Shown: piece after piece, positions 35,075 through 44,246 of the stretch
How positions within the stretch are numbered: position 1 is the first letter of the stretch
Layout of the letters: each line of letters opens with the position of its first letter
Origin: Paenibacillus lautus NBRC 15380
Lineage (GTDB): Bacteria > Bacillota > Bacilli > Paenibacillales > Paenibacillaceae
NCBI RefSeq assembly: GCF_004000945.1
Contig: NZ_BIMF01000003.1
Span: 62,001 to 126,000 of the forward strand
Length of the DNA: 64,000 nucleotides
Direction of reading: 5' to 3'
Translations under genes and position numbers: made by a program
The notes under the pieces: generated by a model
The model's input: only the letters and a program-made list of their open reading frames with translations
Told to the model about the DNA's origin: nothing
Database searches by the model: none

Positions 35075-36625
35075 TTACTCAAAACATTTCAACAGTGCCA
35101 AGGCCTCTTCATGATCAGGTTCCAGAACAAGCGCCTCACGCGTGTATTCCAGAGCCTCCTCGTCGAGACCAAGCTCATAGCAGCAGATCGCCAAGCAATA
35201 TAAAACCGTTGGCACCGGCTCGTCTTCATCCGTTTCCACGGATTCCTTCAGGAAGAACCTCGCATCCTCGTACATATCCATCTCGAACAGCACCAGCCCC
35301 GCGTCCAATGCCAGATCATAACGCTGCTCCATTACATAGTACGATGACCACATCTTGTAGATGCCTGTTCGAATATCCAGCATTTCTTCGTCATTAGCAT
35401 CCGGCAGCAAATTCGAAATACGCTTCGCGCTCTGAATGAAGAACTCGGCGTCATACCCGCCCAATCGCCAAAACGACAATATTTGCTGCATGCCCATGCT
35501 CTCAATATTCCGGTCGATCCATTCCTTCATGCAGAAGAATTCATCAGGTCCGAAGCGTTCGATAAATTGGCGGTAAGCGATCCGAGTATTCGTATAACTC
35601 ATCGGTCCTTCCAGCATGAGGATACAGCCGATGTTAATATTTTTATAATGCTGCGTGGGGAAAATCGCCTGCGCGCCCCTTTGCTCAAACACATGCTGCA
35701 GCGCATGATAATTAGCCGTTAAAGAGAAGCTGCCATGGTAAATTAATTGCGGTGGTTCGGCGAACTTCCAATTATCGATACGATGATCTCCTTTATCCGC
35801 AGTGAGAAGCATGAAACCCGATGTTGATAACTGATTCAGTCGCTCCAGGCAGGTCAAACCAACCTCTGGAAACAGGATATGTGAATCCTCCAGCTCTTGC
35901 TGGTAATAGGCAATCACATCGCGGTACGGGTAGGTATCCTCCTCGTATCTGGGTGCGCGGCTGTGCTCGTATGCCAGTTTCATACGTTCCAGTGCTTCAG
36001 CCGGCTTGAGCTTGTCGTGCTGATCCGGAAATTCGATGACAACATCGCTCTCATAAATCTTGCCTTCTCCCACGTAGATCAATTCTTGCGGAATGCCGTC
36101 AAAAAAATAGTTAGCGACAACCAGCAGCGGCTGCTTCAGATCTCCAGGACGTATCGTTGTCTTCGATACCACCAGGTTCAATTCTGTATCATGCACGGCA
36201 TCAAATCTCGCGAAGTCCAGCAGTCCCTGTTCAATATAGGATTGCATGGCAGGATGTTGATTCCATGCCGTAACATTTTTAATCGGCAGATCGGTCATGA
36301 CATAGCGGAAAGGGGGCAGCGCTATACCCGCAAAATCTCTCAGCTCGCACAGCTTGTGCAGCACATGATAACCAAGGCGCCCGGCTCCGGCACCCAATTC
36401 CAGAATCGTTACCGTTTCGGTTAGATTGCCTTGATCCGCACGGTCCCGAAGGAATCCGAATATAATTTCGGCGTAAGCCGTTGCAATCATAGGGTTGCTC
36501 GTAATATACTGCGGAACCTGGTCATTATTCCAAGCCTTCATCCCCAGTTCTTCGTAATAAGTCCGTTGTAGTTCCCAGATGGGTGCTTCACTGAAACGGA
36601 AGCGTTGTTGAATATTGTCCGTCAT
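35075..36625 (-). CDS. MidA-like SAM-dependent methyltransferase with TPR tail
   Basis: 516 residues. Residues ~45-330 have a SAM-binding LELGAGAGRLGYHVLH and ANYFFDGIPQELIYVG, the latter a recognisable signature of the PF02636/MidA (NDUFAF7) group, protein arginine methyltransferases that act on respiratory complex I in mitochondria. Residues ~400-516 are helix-hairpin repeats (LYCLAICCYELGLDEEALEY, EALVLEPDHEEALALL) of TPR type, not usual in MidA. Function in bacteria is poorly known. Single gene. Confidence 0.75.
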   Translation of the reverse strand: MTDNIQQRFRFSEAPIWELQRTYYEELGMKAWNNDQVPQYITSNPMIATAYAEIIFGFLRDRADQGNLTETVTILELGAGAGRLGYHVLHKLCELRDFAGIALPPFRYVMTDLPIKNVTAWNQHPAMQSYIEQGLLDFARFDAVHDTELNLVVSKTTIRPGDLKQPLLVVANYFFDGIPQELIYVGEGKIYESDVVIEFPDQHDKLKPAEALERMKLAYEHSRAPRYEEDTYPYRDVIAYYQQELEDSHILFPEVGLTCLERLNQLSTSGFMLLTADKGDHRIDNWKFAEPPQLIYHGSFSLTANYHALQHVFEQRGAQAIFPTQHYKNINIGCILMLEGPMSYTNTRIAYRQFIERFGPDEFFCMKEWIDRNIESMGMQQILSFWRLGGYDAEFFIQSAKRISNLLPDANDEEMLDIRTGIYKMWSSYYVMEQRYDLALDAGLVLFEMDMYEDARFFLKESVETDEDEPVPTVLYCLAICCYELGLDEEALEYTREALVLEPDHEEALALLKCFE

Positions 36626-36868
36626 TCTTTATAACCCTGCTCTCTATGTATCTTTAAAGTACAATCTGATGACGTGCATGCTGATGCACTTGTCAACCAA
36701 AAACGTCTATTGAATCGTACCATATAACTCGGTTCTACCCAAACCCTTCTGATAATAAAATCCGTGTATAAGCTTGGACTTGATGGTGGATTCGCTATTC
36801 TCAGGCGTATAGGCACCTTTCCTTCCACACCCTAATATAGTGTAGGAGAACAGAAGGGCGGGATGTGC

Positions 36869-37675
36869 ATGGGTACGAGCATGGAACGAGAACAATGGGC
36901 CATTTTTCTGGCAGCGATCTGCGGACAGACCTATACACAATTCACCAATACGGACGGCTCATTTGTCCTTCCGCTAAATTATTCGCTTTATGACACCATT
37001 GAGGCGAACTCCTTAATCAGCGTGTCCGAGCGCTTTGGGTTTATTCTAGAATCACCGGACGAAATTATTATTGCCTTTCGGGGCACCAGTTCAACGACAA
37101 ACTGGATCTCAGATGCCATCGCCTCCCAAAAAAACTTCAAATATATTAAGGACTCTTCTCTCACACACCGCGGTTTCACTAACATCTACGCCTCTGCTCG
37201 CGGCCAGGTGATGTCGGCGCTTAACCGACTTCCTACACACAAGACACTGTTCATTACAGGCCACAGCCTTGGAGGAGCACTCGCAACCTTATGCGCAGTC
37301 GATGTTGCCGCCAACACGGACCATCAATCCCCCTATGTGTTTACCTATGGGTCCCCTCGTGTGGGAGATCCCGATTTTGCCAAGGCCTTTGCCAAATATG
37401 TTCGAAGCAGCTCCCGTATTGCCAACCTGTTCGACGTTGTAACGCATGCTCCGCCTCATATCTACAAGATGCCGAAACGGGAGAAGAAGTACTATTACAG
37501 CCACGTGCATGCCCAATGGCCTTTGACCTTCCAGAATGGGTCGGTGAGCGGAAACCACGTGATCGGAAGTTATTATACGGAGCTTGCCAAGCTCCAGCCG
37601 CAATTTGCCGAACGCTTAAGTTCGACAAATCCCGAATTCTGTCCAGTTACAGAATCACCATTAGAGAAGGTGTAA
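36869..37675 (+). CDS. class 3 lipase (alpha/beta hydrolase)
   Basis: About 268 residues; the ATG at 36869 is best spaced from AAGGG, with 36863 as an alternative. The nucleophile elbow is ITGHSLGGALATLC (Ser133), with D about 189 in NLFDVVTHAPP and H about 229 in SGNHVIGSY. The 'IIIAFRGTSSTTNWISD' oxyanion region is typical of fungal-type (Lipase_3) enzymes. It has no signal peptide, so its substrate would be intracellular or it leaves by another way. Confidence 0.88.
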   Translation: MGTSMEREQWAIFLAAICGQTYTQFTNTDGSFVLPLNYSLYDTIEANSLISVSERFGFILESPDEIIIAFRGTSSTTNWISDAIASQKNFKYIKDSSLTHRGFTNIYASARGQVMSALNRLPTHKTLFITGHSLGGALATLCAVDVAANTDHQSPYVFTYGSPRVGDPDFAKAFAKYVRSSSRIANLFDVVTHAPPHIYKMPKREKKYYYSHVHAQWPLTFQNGSVSGNHVIGSYYTELAKLQPQFAERLSSTNPEFCPVTESPLEKV

Positions 37676-37701
37676 GCTTATTATTCAGATCATATAAAGA
37701 A

Positions 37702-37735
37702 AGCGGACTTCCCTGATAAGGAAATCCGCTCTTTT
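37702..37735. terminator. bidirectional terminator
   Basis: AGCGGACTTCC and GGAAATCCGCT pair around CTGATAA and are followed by CTTTTTC on the plus strand. Sits between the convergent lipase and PIG-L genes. Confidence 0.8.
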
Positions 37736-37756
37736 TCTTATTTAACCAAGAATAGA

Positions 37757-38593
37757 TTACTCATGAGCACCCATTAACATCGGGAACAAAATCTTCATTT
37801 CAGCCTCATTCGGTCTTCTGCCATAATCCGCAATTTCGAAAGGCTCTGCATATTGTACGCTGGCTGCATAATCTTGGCCATATTGCTTCGCAAGCGAAGG
37901 GAGCATTTCGTCCGAGACGCTCAGGAACCGATCCCAATACTTCAGAATAAAATCCCGCTTCTCTTCCCATGTATTCGGTACCGCATCCAAGAAACCGCCC
38001 TGCCAAGGTGCAAACTCGTAGAACTGGGAAGCATGGGCATCGCAGGCCAGCAATTTCTTCTCGATGACGGCTCCTGCATCGAACACAATATCCGGTTGAT
38101 ACGTCGCCCGTGCCGCATAATCCGGCATCAGCAAGAATATCGGGGATTTCTTCAATGACGGCACTTCAGGGACGGCATTAGGTACGTTCGCAACAAAATC
38201 TGCCGCATCCCGCACGACCTTCCCGACATTGCGGTTATCCACATGACCGGCTCCGTCCGGATGGAACGTAATGACGATATCCGCCTCCCAGCCACGGACT
38301 TGACGGATCACTTCCTTGCGTACTTCGAGCGTTGGCATCAATTCGCCATCGGGAATGGGCAGGACGACGTATTCCAGCACCCCAAGCCGCTTTGCTGCCT
38401 CATGAGCTTCTTGAATCCGACGTTCGACCAGCTGCTGCCCGCTCAATTCATGATGACCACAGCAGCCATCGGTTAGCGTTACGAACTTGACTCGATGCCC
38501 CGTCTCTGCGTAAGCTGCCGAGATCGCGCCTGCATAGATTTCAGGTTCATCCGGATGTGCAGCAATGACAATGATATTGAGCATATTAGACAT
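37757..38593 (-). CDS. PIG-L family deacetylase
   Basis: 278 residues with AAGGAGG upstream. The Zn-binding AAHPDEPEIYAGA (residues ~11-23) and HPDGAGHVDNRNVG are hallmarks of PIG-L/LmbE N-acetylglucosaminyl deacetylases. In Bacillales relatives include BshB, which makes bacillithiol from GlcNAc-malate, but this protein is longer (BshB ~220-235 residues) and its true substrate is open. No signal peptide; cytoplasmic. Confidence 0.88.
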   Translation of the reverse strand: MSNMLNIIVIAAHPDEPEIYAGAISAAYAETGHRVKFVTLTDGCCGHHELSGQQLVERRIQEAHEAAKRLGVLEYVVLPIPDGELMPTLEVRKEVIRQVRGWEADIVITFHPDGAGHVDNRNVGKVVRDAADFVANVPNAVPEVPSLKKSPIFLLMPDYAARATYQPDIVFDAGAVIEKKLLACDAHASQFYEFAPWQGGFLDAVPNTWEEKRDFILKYWDRFLSVSDEMLPSLAKQYGQDYAASVQYAEPFEIADYGRRPNEAEMKILFPMLMGAHE

Positions 38594-38641
38594 CTGCTGC
38601 TTCCTCCTTGTAGTTTCTTGAGTATACGTTCTATATATCGA

Positions 38642-39064
38642 TTACTTCGTTCGTTTCATCAATGGGTGATCTTCTTTCAATTCCAGCAAATCCCACAGAT
38701 TGCCGTATAAATCCTTAAATACCGCCACCATGCCGTAATCCTGTTCTTTGGGCTCTCTTACAAACTCAATCCCCCGCGATACCATTTCACGATAATCTCT
38801 CCAGAAATCATCAGTATTCAAGAATAGGAACACCCTGCCGCCCGACTGGTTGCCTATAAATGGCTCTTGCTCTGGTTTGGACGCCCTGGCAAGCAATATC
38901 GTTGTGCCGACCGATCCCGGAGGTGCTACGACCACCCAACGTTTATCTTGTTCAGGCTGGTATGTATCTTCAATCAAGGTGAAATTCAGCTTCTCGGTAT
39001 AAAATGCGATGGCCTCATCATAGTCCTTCACAACTAACGCGATATGGACAATGGATTGTATCAT
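38642..39064 (-). CDS. VOC-family (glyoxalase-like) protein
   Basis: About 140 residues from the ATG at 39064 (AGAGGGGG upstream). 'IVHIALVVKDYDEAIAFYTE' and 'FKDLYGNLWDLLELKED' are the two ends of a VOC domain; the metal-ligand His (in VHIAL) and the late Glu (LLELK) are visible. Members act as dioxygenases, glyoxalases or antibiotic-binding proteins; nothing identifies the substrate. Confidence 0.87.
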   Translation of the reverse strand: MIQSIVHIALVVKDYDEAIAFYTEKLNFTLIEDTYQPEQDKRWVVVAPPGSVGTTILLARASKPEQEPFIGNQSGGRVFLFLNTDDFWRDYREMVSRGIEFVREPKEQDYGMVAVFKDLYGNLWDLLELKEDHPLMKRTK

Positions 39065-39260
39065 GTTCTCTCCCCCTCTGATATGATTTTTCAATTCCGT
39101 TTCTTATTTATCTTCTAGTACGATCATCATGATGTTCCCGTCCGGAGCTGTACATCTTCCCATAAGGACCGGATCCAAAAGGTCCGGAAGCCTTGAATAC
39201 CATTCTACCGATTTTCCCATATGGTTACATCAATAAAAAATGAAGCTATCTTTTTCTGAA

Positions 39261-39800
39261 TTAACGGGTTCCATTAGGTTCCAGCCGCTCAACCGAGTTA
39301 GCGGACTGAATGAATTCTTGCTTATCTAACTTAGGCTGACCTTCATTAAGAAAATATACAAATCTATACGTTAAGCCGTTATTTCTCCACCATAATGATT
39401 GACCATCATCATCTTCTTCATAATATCCTTGAATGCCATGTTCCAGAGCGTGGCTTGTCTTCCCTCTCGCAATGGATTGTTCACTGTATATCTGGTCAGT
39501 CTCATCATAAGTAATGATTAAATTATAAAGCTGCTGTTTATCATTATTCCTATGATGGTATACCACTTCCTGAAATTTCCCTTGCTTGGTTTCATACGAT
39601 TCCAAAGAAGCGGTTTCTTCTGTCACATCAATCGGAATGTATATTGGAATCTCCGGAATGAATTCCAGTTTGGATTCAATAAGCTCAACCGGCTGCTCCG
39701 TTACATGCACATAATTTGTAGTTGAACCTTCAGAGTTGGTATTACATGATGTAATGACAATCAACATAAAAAAGATCAGAACGCGTTTTGCTACTTTCAT
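39261..39800 (-). CDS. lipoprotein, DUF4367-like
   Basis: 179 residues with GGAGG upstream. The signal peptide ends at a lipobox (VITSC, Cys19). The rest, with 'LEFIPEIPIYIPIDVTEETA' and 'QSLWWRNNGLTYRF', is like the DUF4367 tail of anti-sigma or MucB-like exported proteins in which a membrane-distal beta-domain ends in 'WW...YRF'. Function unknown; not in the same operon as an obvious sigma factor. Confidence 0.72.
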   Translation of the reverse strand: MKVAKRVLIFFMLIVITSCNTNSEGSTTNYVHVTEQPVELIESKLEFIPEIPIYIPIDVTEETASLESYETKQGKFQEVVYHHRNNDKQQLYNLIITYDETDQIYSEQSIARGKTSHALEHGIQGYYEEDDDGQSLWWRNNGLTYRFVYFLNEGQPKLDKQEFIQSANSVERLEPNGTR

Positions 39801-39861
39801 GAAGCCCTCCAGATCGAAATTGGCATTAACGAGTCATTAAACCGGCGCCAAGAGTTTTTCT

Positions 39862-40338
39862 CTACTCTACCTTCCAATCATGTGCTAATTTTATGAGTTC
39901 TTCTTTGGCTTCTGCTTCACTGTCGCCTATAACTTCTCCTTCAATATAATAAGTTCTTATGAGTTCCTCCGACTTTTCTTTAACAGGTTTCTGAATGTAT
40001 ATCAAATAAAACACTTTATCCGGAACTGGATAAACTGCCGAACCACCATGTAGAAATCTAATCAATGTAGCCTGACCCATAGGCAGCTGTATACTCTCTT
40101 TGTTCGTTATTTCCGAATGATTTCGAATGCTTACATGTCCATCAGGACCATCTTGTTGCGCAACCGTGAGCTTAATAAGATCTTTCCAAATAACAGAGCT
40201 TGTATGTTCATCTAATGTCAGGGTAACGGAGTTATTAAGCACTTTCGTTGCATTGGATTTTTGTAGCAGAATAGAAATCATCAGAAATGAGATGAATAGA
40301 AATATTATACATAAGAGGATTGTAGATTTCTTGGTCAT
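39862..40338 (-). CDS. exported or membrane-anchored protein, unknown
   Basis: 158 residues with AAAGG upstream. A single N-terminal hydrophobic stretch (ILLCIIFLFISFLMISILL) has no lipobox, so it is a signal anchor. The outside part (VTLTLDEHTSSVIWKDLIKL, RTYYIEGEVIGDSEAEAKEE) has no recognised domain. Possibly paired with the lipoprotein at 39261; the 61-base space allows co-transcription. Confidence 0.7.
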   Translation of the reverse strand: MTKKSTILLCIIFLFISFLMISILLQKSNATKVLNNSVTLTLDEHTSSVIWKDLIKLTVAQQDGPDGHVSIRNHSEITNKESIQLPMGQATLIRFLHGGSAVYPVPDKVFYLIYIQKPVKEKSEELIRTYYIEGEVIGDSEAEAKEELIKLAHDWKVE

Positions 40339-40435
40339 TGTGTTACCTTTCCTTAACCAGATTCGGTATGATTCGGTCTATTGATCAGCAATATATTTGT
40401 GACGCCTCTGTCTCGGTTTCCCACCTTTGAAATAT

Positions 40436-41107
40436 CTAAATGATCCTTTCTAATTCCGTCAGCTTCTTTATGATGTAATCGGGCTCAATATGATCCGGCT
40501 TCACTTTGTTCATGCGATTGATCCAAACGGCTCGGATTCCCAATGTTTGAGCCCCTATAACATCACTTCTTAATGAATCCCCGACATGCAGTACCTCCGT
40601 ATTCTTTAACTCATACCTTCGAAGTGCTTCTGCAAATATTTCCGACCTAGGTTTATATGATCTAACGTCTTCACTAGTGATCACGCCAGTGACCTTTAAT
40701 TCGTGAAACTTTATGGCTGCCATCACATCTGATGTATCAATATTAGAAATGATATATTTGGGCAATTCACACGACGTCAGAAACGAGAGGGAATCCTCAT
40801 ATATGCCCGGCTTTTGCCAATGCTCAAATTGAACCTGTATGATCTCGTCGGCGAGGCAATTCGATTTGAAGTAATCTATCGTCATGCTTAAAGATGTTCT
40901 TCCCAGATTTCTTTGAGTATCAAAGTTTTCCCCGTAGCTTTCTTGAAACATCTTCGAGAATGATGTCCACCAGTATTGCCCTATTTCCTGAATGGTACAG
41001 TCCTCAGAGGAAGTCTTCTTGATTTTTTGGCATATTAAAGGAATGATCTCATCATCTTCATGAACCACAGTCCCATAAAAGTCGAGGAAAATCGCTTTGG
41101 TTGTCAT
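40436..41107 (-). CDS. HAD-superfamily hydrolase with altered motif I
   Basis: About 223 residues from the ATG at 41107 (GGGGG upstream). Motif I is IFLDFYGTVVHED: the nucleophile Asp is present, but the usual second Asp is Tyr. Motif II lies in IISNID, motif III is the K of YKPRSEIF, and motif IV is HVGDSLRSDVIGA. Reads as a haloacid-dehalogenase-like phosphatase (subfamily IA with a helical cap); activity may be changed by the missing acid/base Asp. Confidence 0.84.
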   Translation of the reverse strand: MTTKAIFLDFYGTVVHEDDEIIPLICQKIKKTSSEDCTIQEIGQYWWTSFSKMFQESYGENFDTQRNLGRTSLSMTIDYFKSNCLADEIIQVQFEHWQKPGIYEDSLSFLTSCELPKYIISNIDTSDVMAAIKFHELKVTGVITSEDVRSYKPRSEIFAEALRRYELKNTEVLHVGDSLRSDVIGAQTLGIRAVWINRMNKVKPDHIEPDYIIKKLTELERII

Positions 41108-41199
41108 TGCCATTACCCCCCATCTCTAACTTGCCTAAAGGTGACAAGTGTATGAGCAATTACGTTCACCTTTTTTTAATTTTTAATGTCACAACGTCA

Positions 41200-41595
41200 T
41201 CATAGCAAACCCTTTAACGCTCTGAGTCGCAATAAAATTTCAGCAACATGTCCTTTCATACATACGCTGATGAATAACCCTTCATTGAATCGGTCACCGC
41301 GAACATAACTGGTCATCAATTTTCTAAGGGTTACCAGATCGGCGCAGCTAATGCTGATCCCAATATGGTTATTTAAATCTCGATAAACCTCGTTCTCCGC
41401 TAACCATTCGCTCCAGTTAAATACCATGAGGAAGCCGACATCATCCAAGGCTTTACGAAAACTTCGGATTTCCTGGCTTTCGCGTCGATATCCATTAACG
41501 TCGTGGTAAAAAACGGACCCGGGATATTGAAAATAATCGAGGTATGAGAGCAATCGCTCCACATCTGAAGCAGTTAAGTCTGAGTCATACGGCAT
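41200..41595 (-). CDS. DUF6508-like protein
   Basis: 131 residues with GAGGTGA upstream. 'LTASDVERLLSYLDYFQYPG', 'FRKALDDVGFLMVFNWSEWL' and 'CADLVTLRKLMTSYVRGDRF' follow the pattern I associate with DUF6508, a small uncharacterised domain found in many bacteria and near some defence or toxin genes. No catalytic residues are known. It lies just downstream of the gene at 41610 (14 bases) and should be co-transcribed. Confidence 0.7.
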   Translation of the reverse strand: MPYDSDLTASDVERLLSYLDYFQYPGSVFYHDVNGYRRESQEIRSFRKALDDVGFLMVFNWSEWLAENEVYRDLNNHIGISISCADLVTLRKLMTSYVRGDRFNEGLFISVCMKGHVAEILLRLRALKGLL

Positions 41596-41609
41596 ACCAT
41601 CACCTCACT

Positions 41610-42539
41610 TCATTTTCTGCGTAAGTTTCTTTCATCCGGTCGATAGAGGATTCTTTGGTAATCCCAATCTTTAGTATCCATATCGCCTAAGTACATTCTC
41701 TCATGCTCGGGTACCCGTTCATATTTCTCTCTTAAATGTTCCCTGTAGAACTCGGTGGGATTTTCTAGGTATAAATAATAAGCGTCCCTGCATTCTTCAT
41801 GCGCGGATTTCTCCCCGTTCAATTTCCTGTGAATGTCGATAAGTTCCTTGAACTTCTCCTCAATGTCAGCCGCATACAGCGGTTCAGACAGCGTAACCTC
41901 GCCAAGTCCCGCTATGCTAAGAGGCAGCAAGCCATCGAATGTCGTGAATAGCGTCCCATCCTGAAACCATTCGTTTAACTCATCAAGACAGCTCCGGATG
42001 TCTAAGGGCAGGTCGTGGACCATGACTTGACCATCCTGGTACACATTCAAATAAACTAGATAATTCGCACCCTCATATTTCATGAACATGTGGAAGCCGT
42101 CACCCTCCACCGTTTGATAGAACATTTCGTCCTTCACATAAAAATCAGTGGAACGCGGGGAATGGGACACTCTTCTGGCTTCCCATTGCTTCTGCTCACG
42201 CTCTGAAACTTCATAGATATTCACGAATTCCGGATTCATCACGCGAATGGTCTGCTTGATATGTTCATAATAGCCGTCTGGATGGAATCTCCAGTTCGCT
42301 TCCTTGACTCGGAACGCACCCAGTCCATGGATCGACAGATTTTCGCCAAGCGGAACGACAGGCGTCAGCCAGTTCGAATCGATCTTGTTTTTTAGCTCTT
42401 TGAGGTCAACAAGCTCCCAGCAATTGATCATGCCGTCTTCATAGATATCTACGCCAATATAAAAGTACTGACCTCCGTTGCGGATTATTCCCGGTATGGA
42501 AGTACCTTCAACGATTTTGGATCTCCGAATCTTTTTCAT
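41610..42539 (-). CDS. unknown protein built from two repeats
   Basis: About 309 residues from the ATG at 42539 (GAAGGTGA upstream). Two halves of ~130-150 residues look alike: the first has YFYIGVDIYEDGMINCWELV and LGENLSIHGLGAFRVKEA, the second YLVYLNVYQDGQVMVHDLPL and GLLPLSIAGLGEVTLSEP, so the gene arose by internal duplication. The C-terminal 60 residues (YYLYLENPTEFYREHLREKY) are separate and charged. It resembles DUF7638-type proteins; function unknown. Operon with 41200. Confidence 0.72.
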   Translation of the reverse strand: MKKIRRSKIVEGTSIPGIIRNGGQYFYIGVDIYEDGMINCWELVDLKELKNKIDSNWLTPVVPLGENLSIHGLGAFRVKEANWRFHPDGYYEHIKQTIRVMNPEFVNIYEVSEREQKQWEARRVSHSPRSTDFYVKDEMFYQTVEGDGFHMFMKYEGANYLVYLNVYQDGQVMVHDLPLDIRSCLDELNEWFQDGTLFTTFDGLLPLSIAGLGEVTLSEPLYAADIEEKFKELIDIHRKLNGEKSAHEECRDAYYLYLENPTEFYREHLREKYERVPEHERMYLGDMDTKDWDYQRILYRPDERNLRRK

Positions 42540-42719
42540 ATGAATCACCTTCCGATTATAGGTAGTATGAAAAACGACTCCCAATCTTCCCTCTTGTTAA
42601 CCTGGCATTCTTATTCTATTTTACATCCTCATTTCCGTTTGGTAAAAATAGCAAAAGAACTCCCCGGCTCATGAGATTATCATGACAGCAGGAAGTCCCT
42701 ATGTGTGGTTTCGTTTAAG

Positions 42720-43196
42720 CTACACTCTTAAAAAAGCAATATAATCCGTTATGATTCCTTTGTGTCCCAAATGCCGAAGCATGGTCGTGATATTGCCTCT
42801 ATGGTAGGTTCCATGATTTACGACCTGCTGGAGAATCTCCGAAATCGAATTCTGAAATGCCTCACCTGCAGTGTTGTGATAAGTCACAACCTTCCCCATA
42901 TCGCCAACCGACGCTAAATATTCATGGTGCTTGGTTTGGAGCTGGCTCAGGTATTGACGAGCTGCTTCCAAATTCGCGAACGGTCTCGCGGCAAGCGACG
43001 GAGGACTTTCTTCCTTGATCCGGGCAAACCAAACTTCCTCCGCAGCTGCAAGGTGACCGAAGACTTCGGCGATGGATTTAAAGCCCAGATTCACTTCCTG
43101 GAGAAACACGCCTTCTGGCAAGGATTGCAAATGATTCCATACTCTTTCGTTCGCCCACATGTGATAGTCGTACAATTGAAGATACGCTTCGTTCAT
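42720..43196 (-). CDS. DinB-family protein
   Basis: 158 residues with AAGGAG upstream. 'LYDYHMWANERVWNHLQSLP', 'FGHLAAAEEVWFARI' and 'VVNHGTYHRGNITTMLRHLG' contain the three His (near H48, H128 and H132) that bind a divalent metal in the DinB fold; this is the canonical form, unlike the gene at 2715. Members include bacillithiol- or mycothiol-dependent enzymes; the reaction here is unknown. Confidence 0.88.
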   Translation of the reverse strand: MNEAYLQLYDYHMWANERVWNHLQSLPEGVFLQEVNLGFKSIAEVFGHLAAAEEVWFARIKEESPPSLAARPFANLEAARQYLSQLQTKHHEYLASVGDMGKVVTYHNTAGEAFQNSISEILQQVVNHGTYHRGNITTMLRHLGHKGIITDYIAFLRV

Positions 43197-43347
43197 TCTG
43201 CTCTCTCCTTACTTAATCGCTTTATCGGTAAGCTTGAGTTTACGATGCTAGCTATAACACCTAGCCCCTAGCACCTCGATAGAAAATTATACCATATATT
43301 GCGAAAAAGCAGGCTCGGAGATCAAACGAACATAACGCATATTCGGA

Positions 43348-44229
43348 TTACTCTTTCACGCTTCCAAGCACGATGCCTTTGACGAAAAAACGCTGCAGGA
43401 AAGGATACAGCAGCAGAATCGGCAGCGAGCCGATGAATATTTGCGCAGCTTTAAAGGTTCGATTGGATACTTCGGAAAGCGCCGCGGCATCATCTGCATT
43501 GATCGACGTCAGGTTGGTCTGTACGATAACGGTCTGAAGATAACTCGACAACGGGTATTTTTCCGGAGAATTCATCAGTAACAGTCCGTCAAACCATTCG
43601 TTCCATTGGCCGACGATCGTAAACAGCGTAACGGTAGCCATGGCCGGCAGCGACAGCGGCGCGTATATTTTCCAAAGGCTGGTGATGTAGCTCCCGCCGT
43701 CAATGAAGCAGGATTCCTCCAGCTCCTTCGGCAGGCCGCGAAAAAAATTGAGCAGCAAAATCACGTTGAACACCGCTACAGCACCCGGGATGACCAATGC
43801 CCATATCGTGTCGATCAGACCTGTATCCCTGATGGTCATATACCTCGGTATCAACCCTCCGGAGAACAGGGTGGTGAACACGAAGAACCAGGCATACTGC
43901 GTGCGGAATTTAAAATCCCGCGGTTCCTTCGACAGGGGATAAGCGATGAGCAGGGTCAGCAGCATGCTGATCCCGGTCCCGAGAACGACACGCTGCACGG
44001 TGACCCACATCGCTACCATAAATTGCGGCTTGTTCAGCACGTACTGATAGGAGCTAAGCGTAAAATCGACGGGCCACAGCTTCACGATCCCCGCCGTCGC
44101 CGCGCCTTTGGAGCTGAGGGAAACCGCCAGAATATGAACGATGGGAAGAAAGCAGAGCAGCCCCAGACCGATCAGAAAAGCGTAGGTGAAGCCAAGAAAG
44201 AATTTGCGGCTGAGTGACGGTTTATGCAT
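43348..44229 (-). CDS. carbohydrate ABC transporter permease (LplC/YtcP-type)
   Basis: About 293 residues from the ATG at 44229 (GGAAGG eight bases upstream). Six membrane segments; the EAA loop reads LEESCFIDGGSYITSLWKI (the EAA...G motif with S for A). Pairs with the LplB-type permease just upstream on the same strand (gap about 18 bases) to make the pore of an oligosaccharide importer. Last gene of the operon; no clear terminator seen in the 150 bases after it. Confidence 0.92.
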   Translation of the reverse strand: MHKPSLSRKFFLGFTYAFLIGLGLLCFLPIVHILAVSLSSKGAATAGIVKLWPVDFTLSSYQYVLNKPQFMVAMWVTVQRVVLGTGISMLLTLLIAYPLSKEPRDFKFRTQYAWFFVFTTLFSGGLIPRYMTIRDTGLIDTIWALVIPGAVAVFNVILLLNFFRGLPKELEESCFIDGGSYITSLWKIYAPLSLPAMATVTLFTIVGQWNEWFDGLLLMNSPEKYPLSSYLQTVIVQTNLTSINADDAAALSEVSNRTFKAAQIFIGSLPILLLYPFLQRFFVKGIVLGSVKE

Positions 44230-44246
44230 ACGGGACACCTTCCTTC

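Noticed and set aside
18271..43196. integron-type attC sites between the small genes
   Set aside because: Spacers share no repeated palindromic core that I can see, and no integrase is present in the window.
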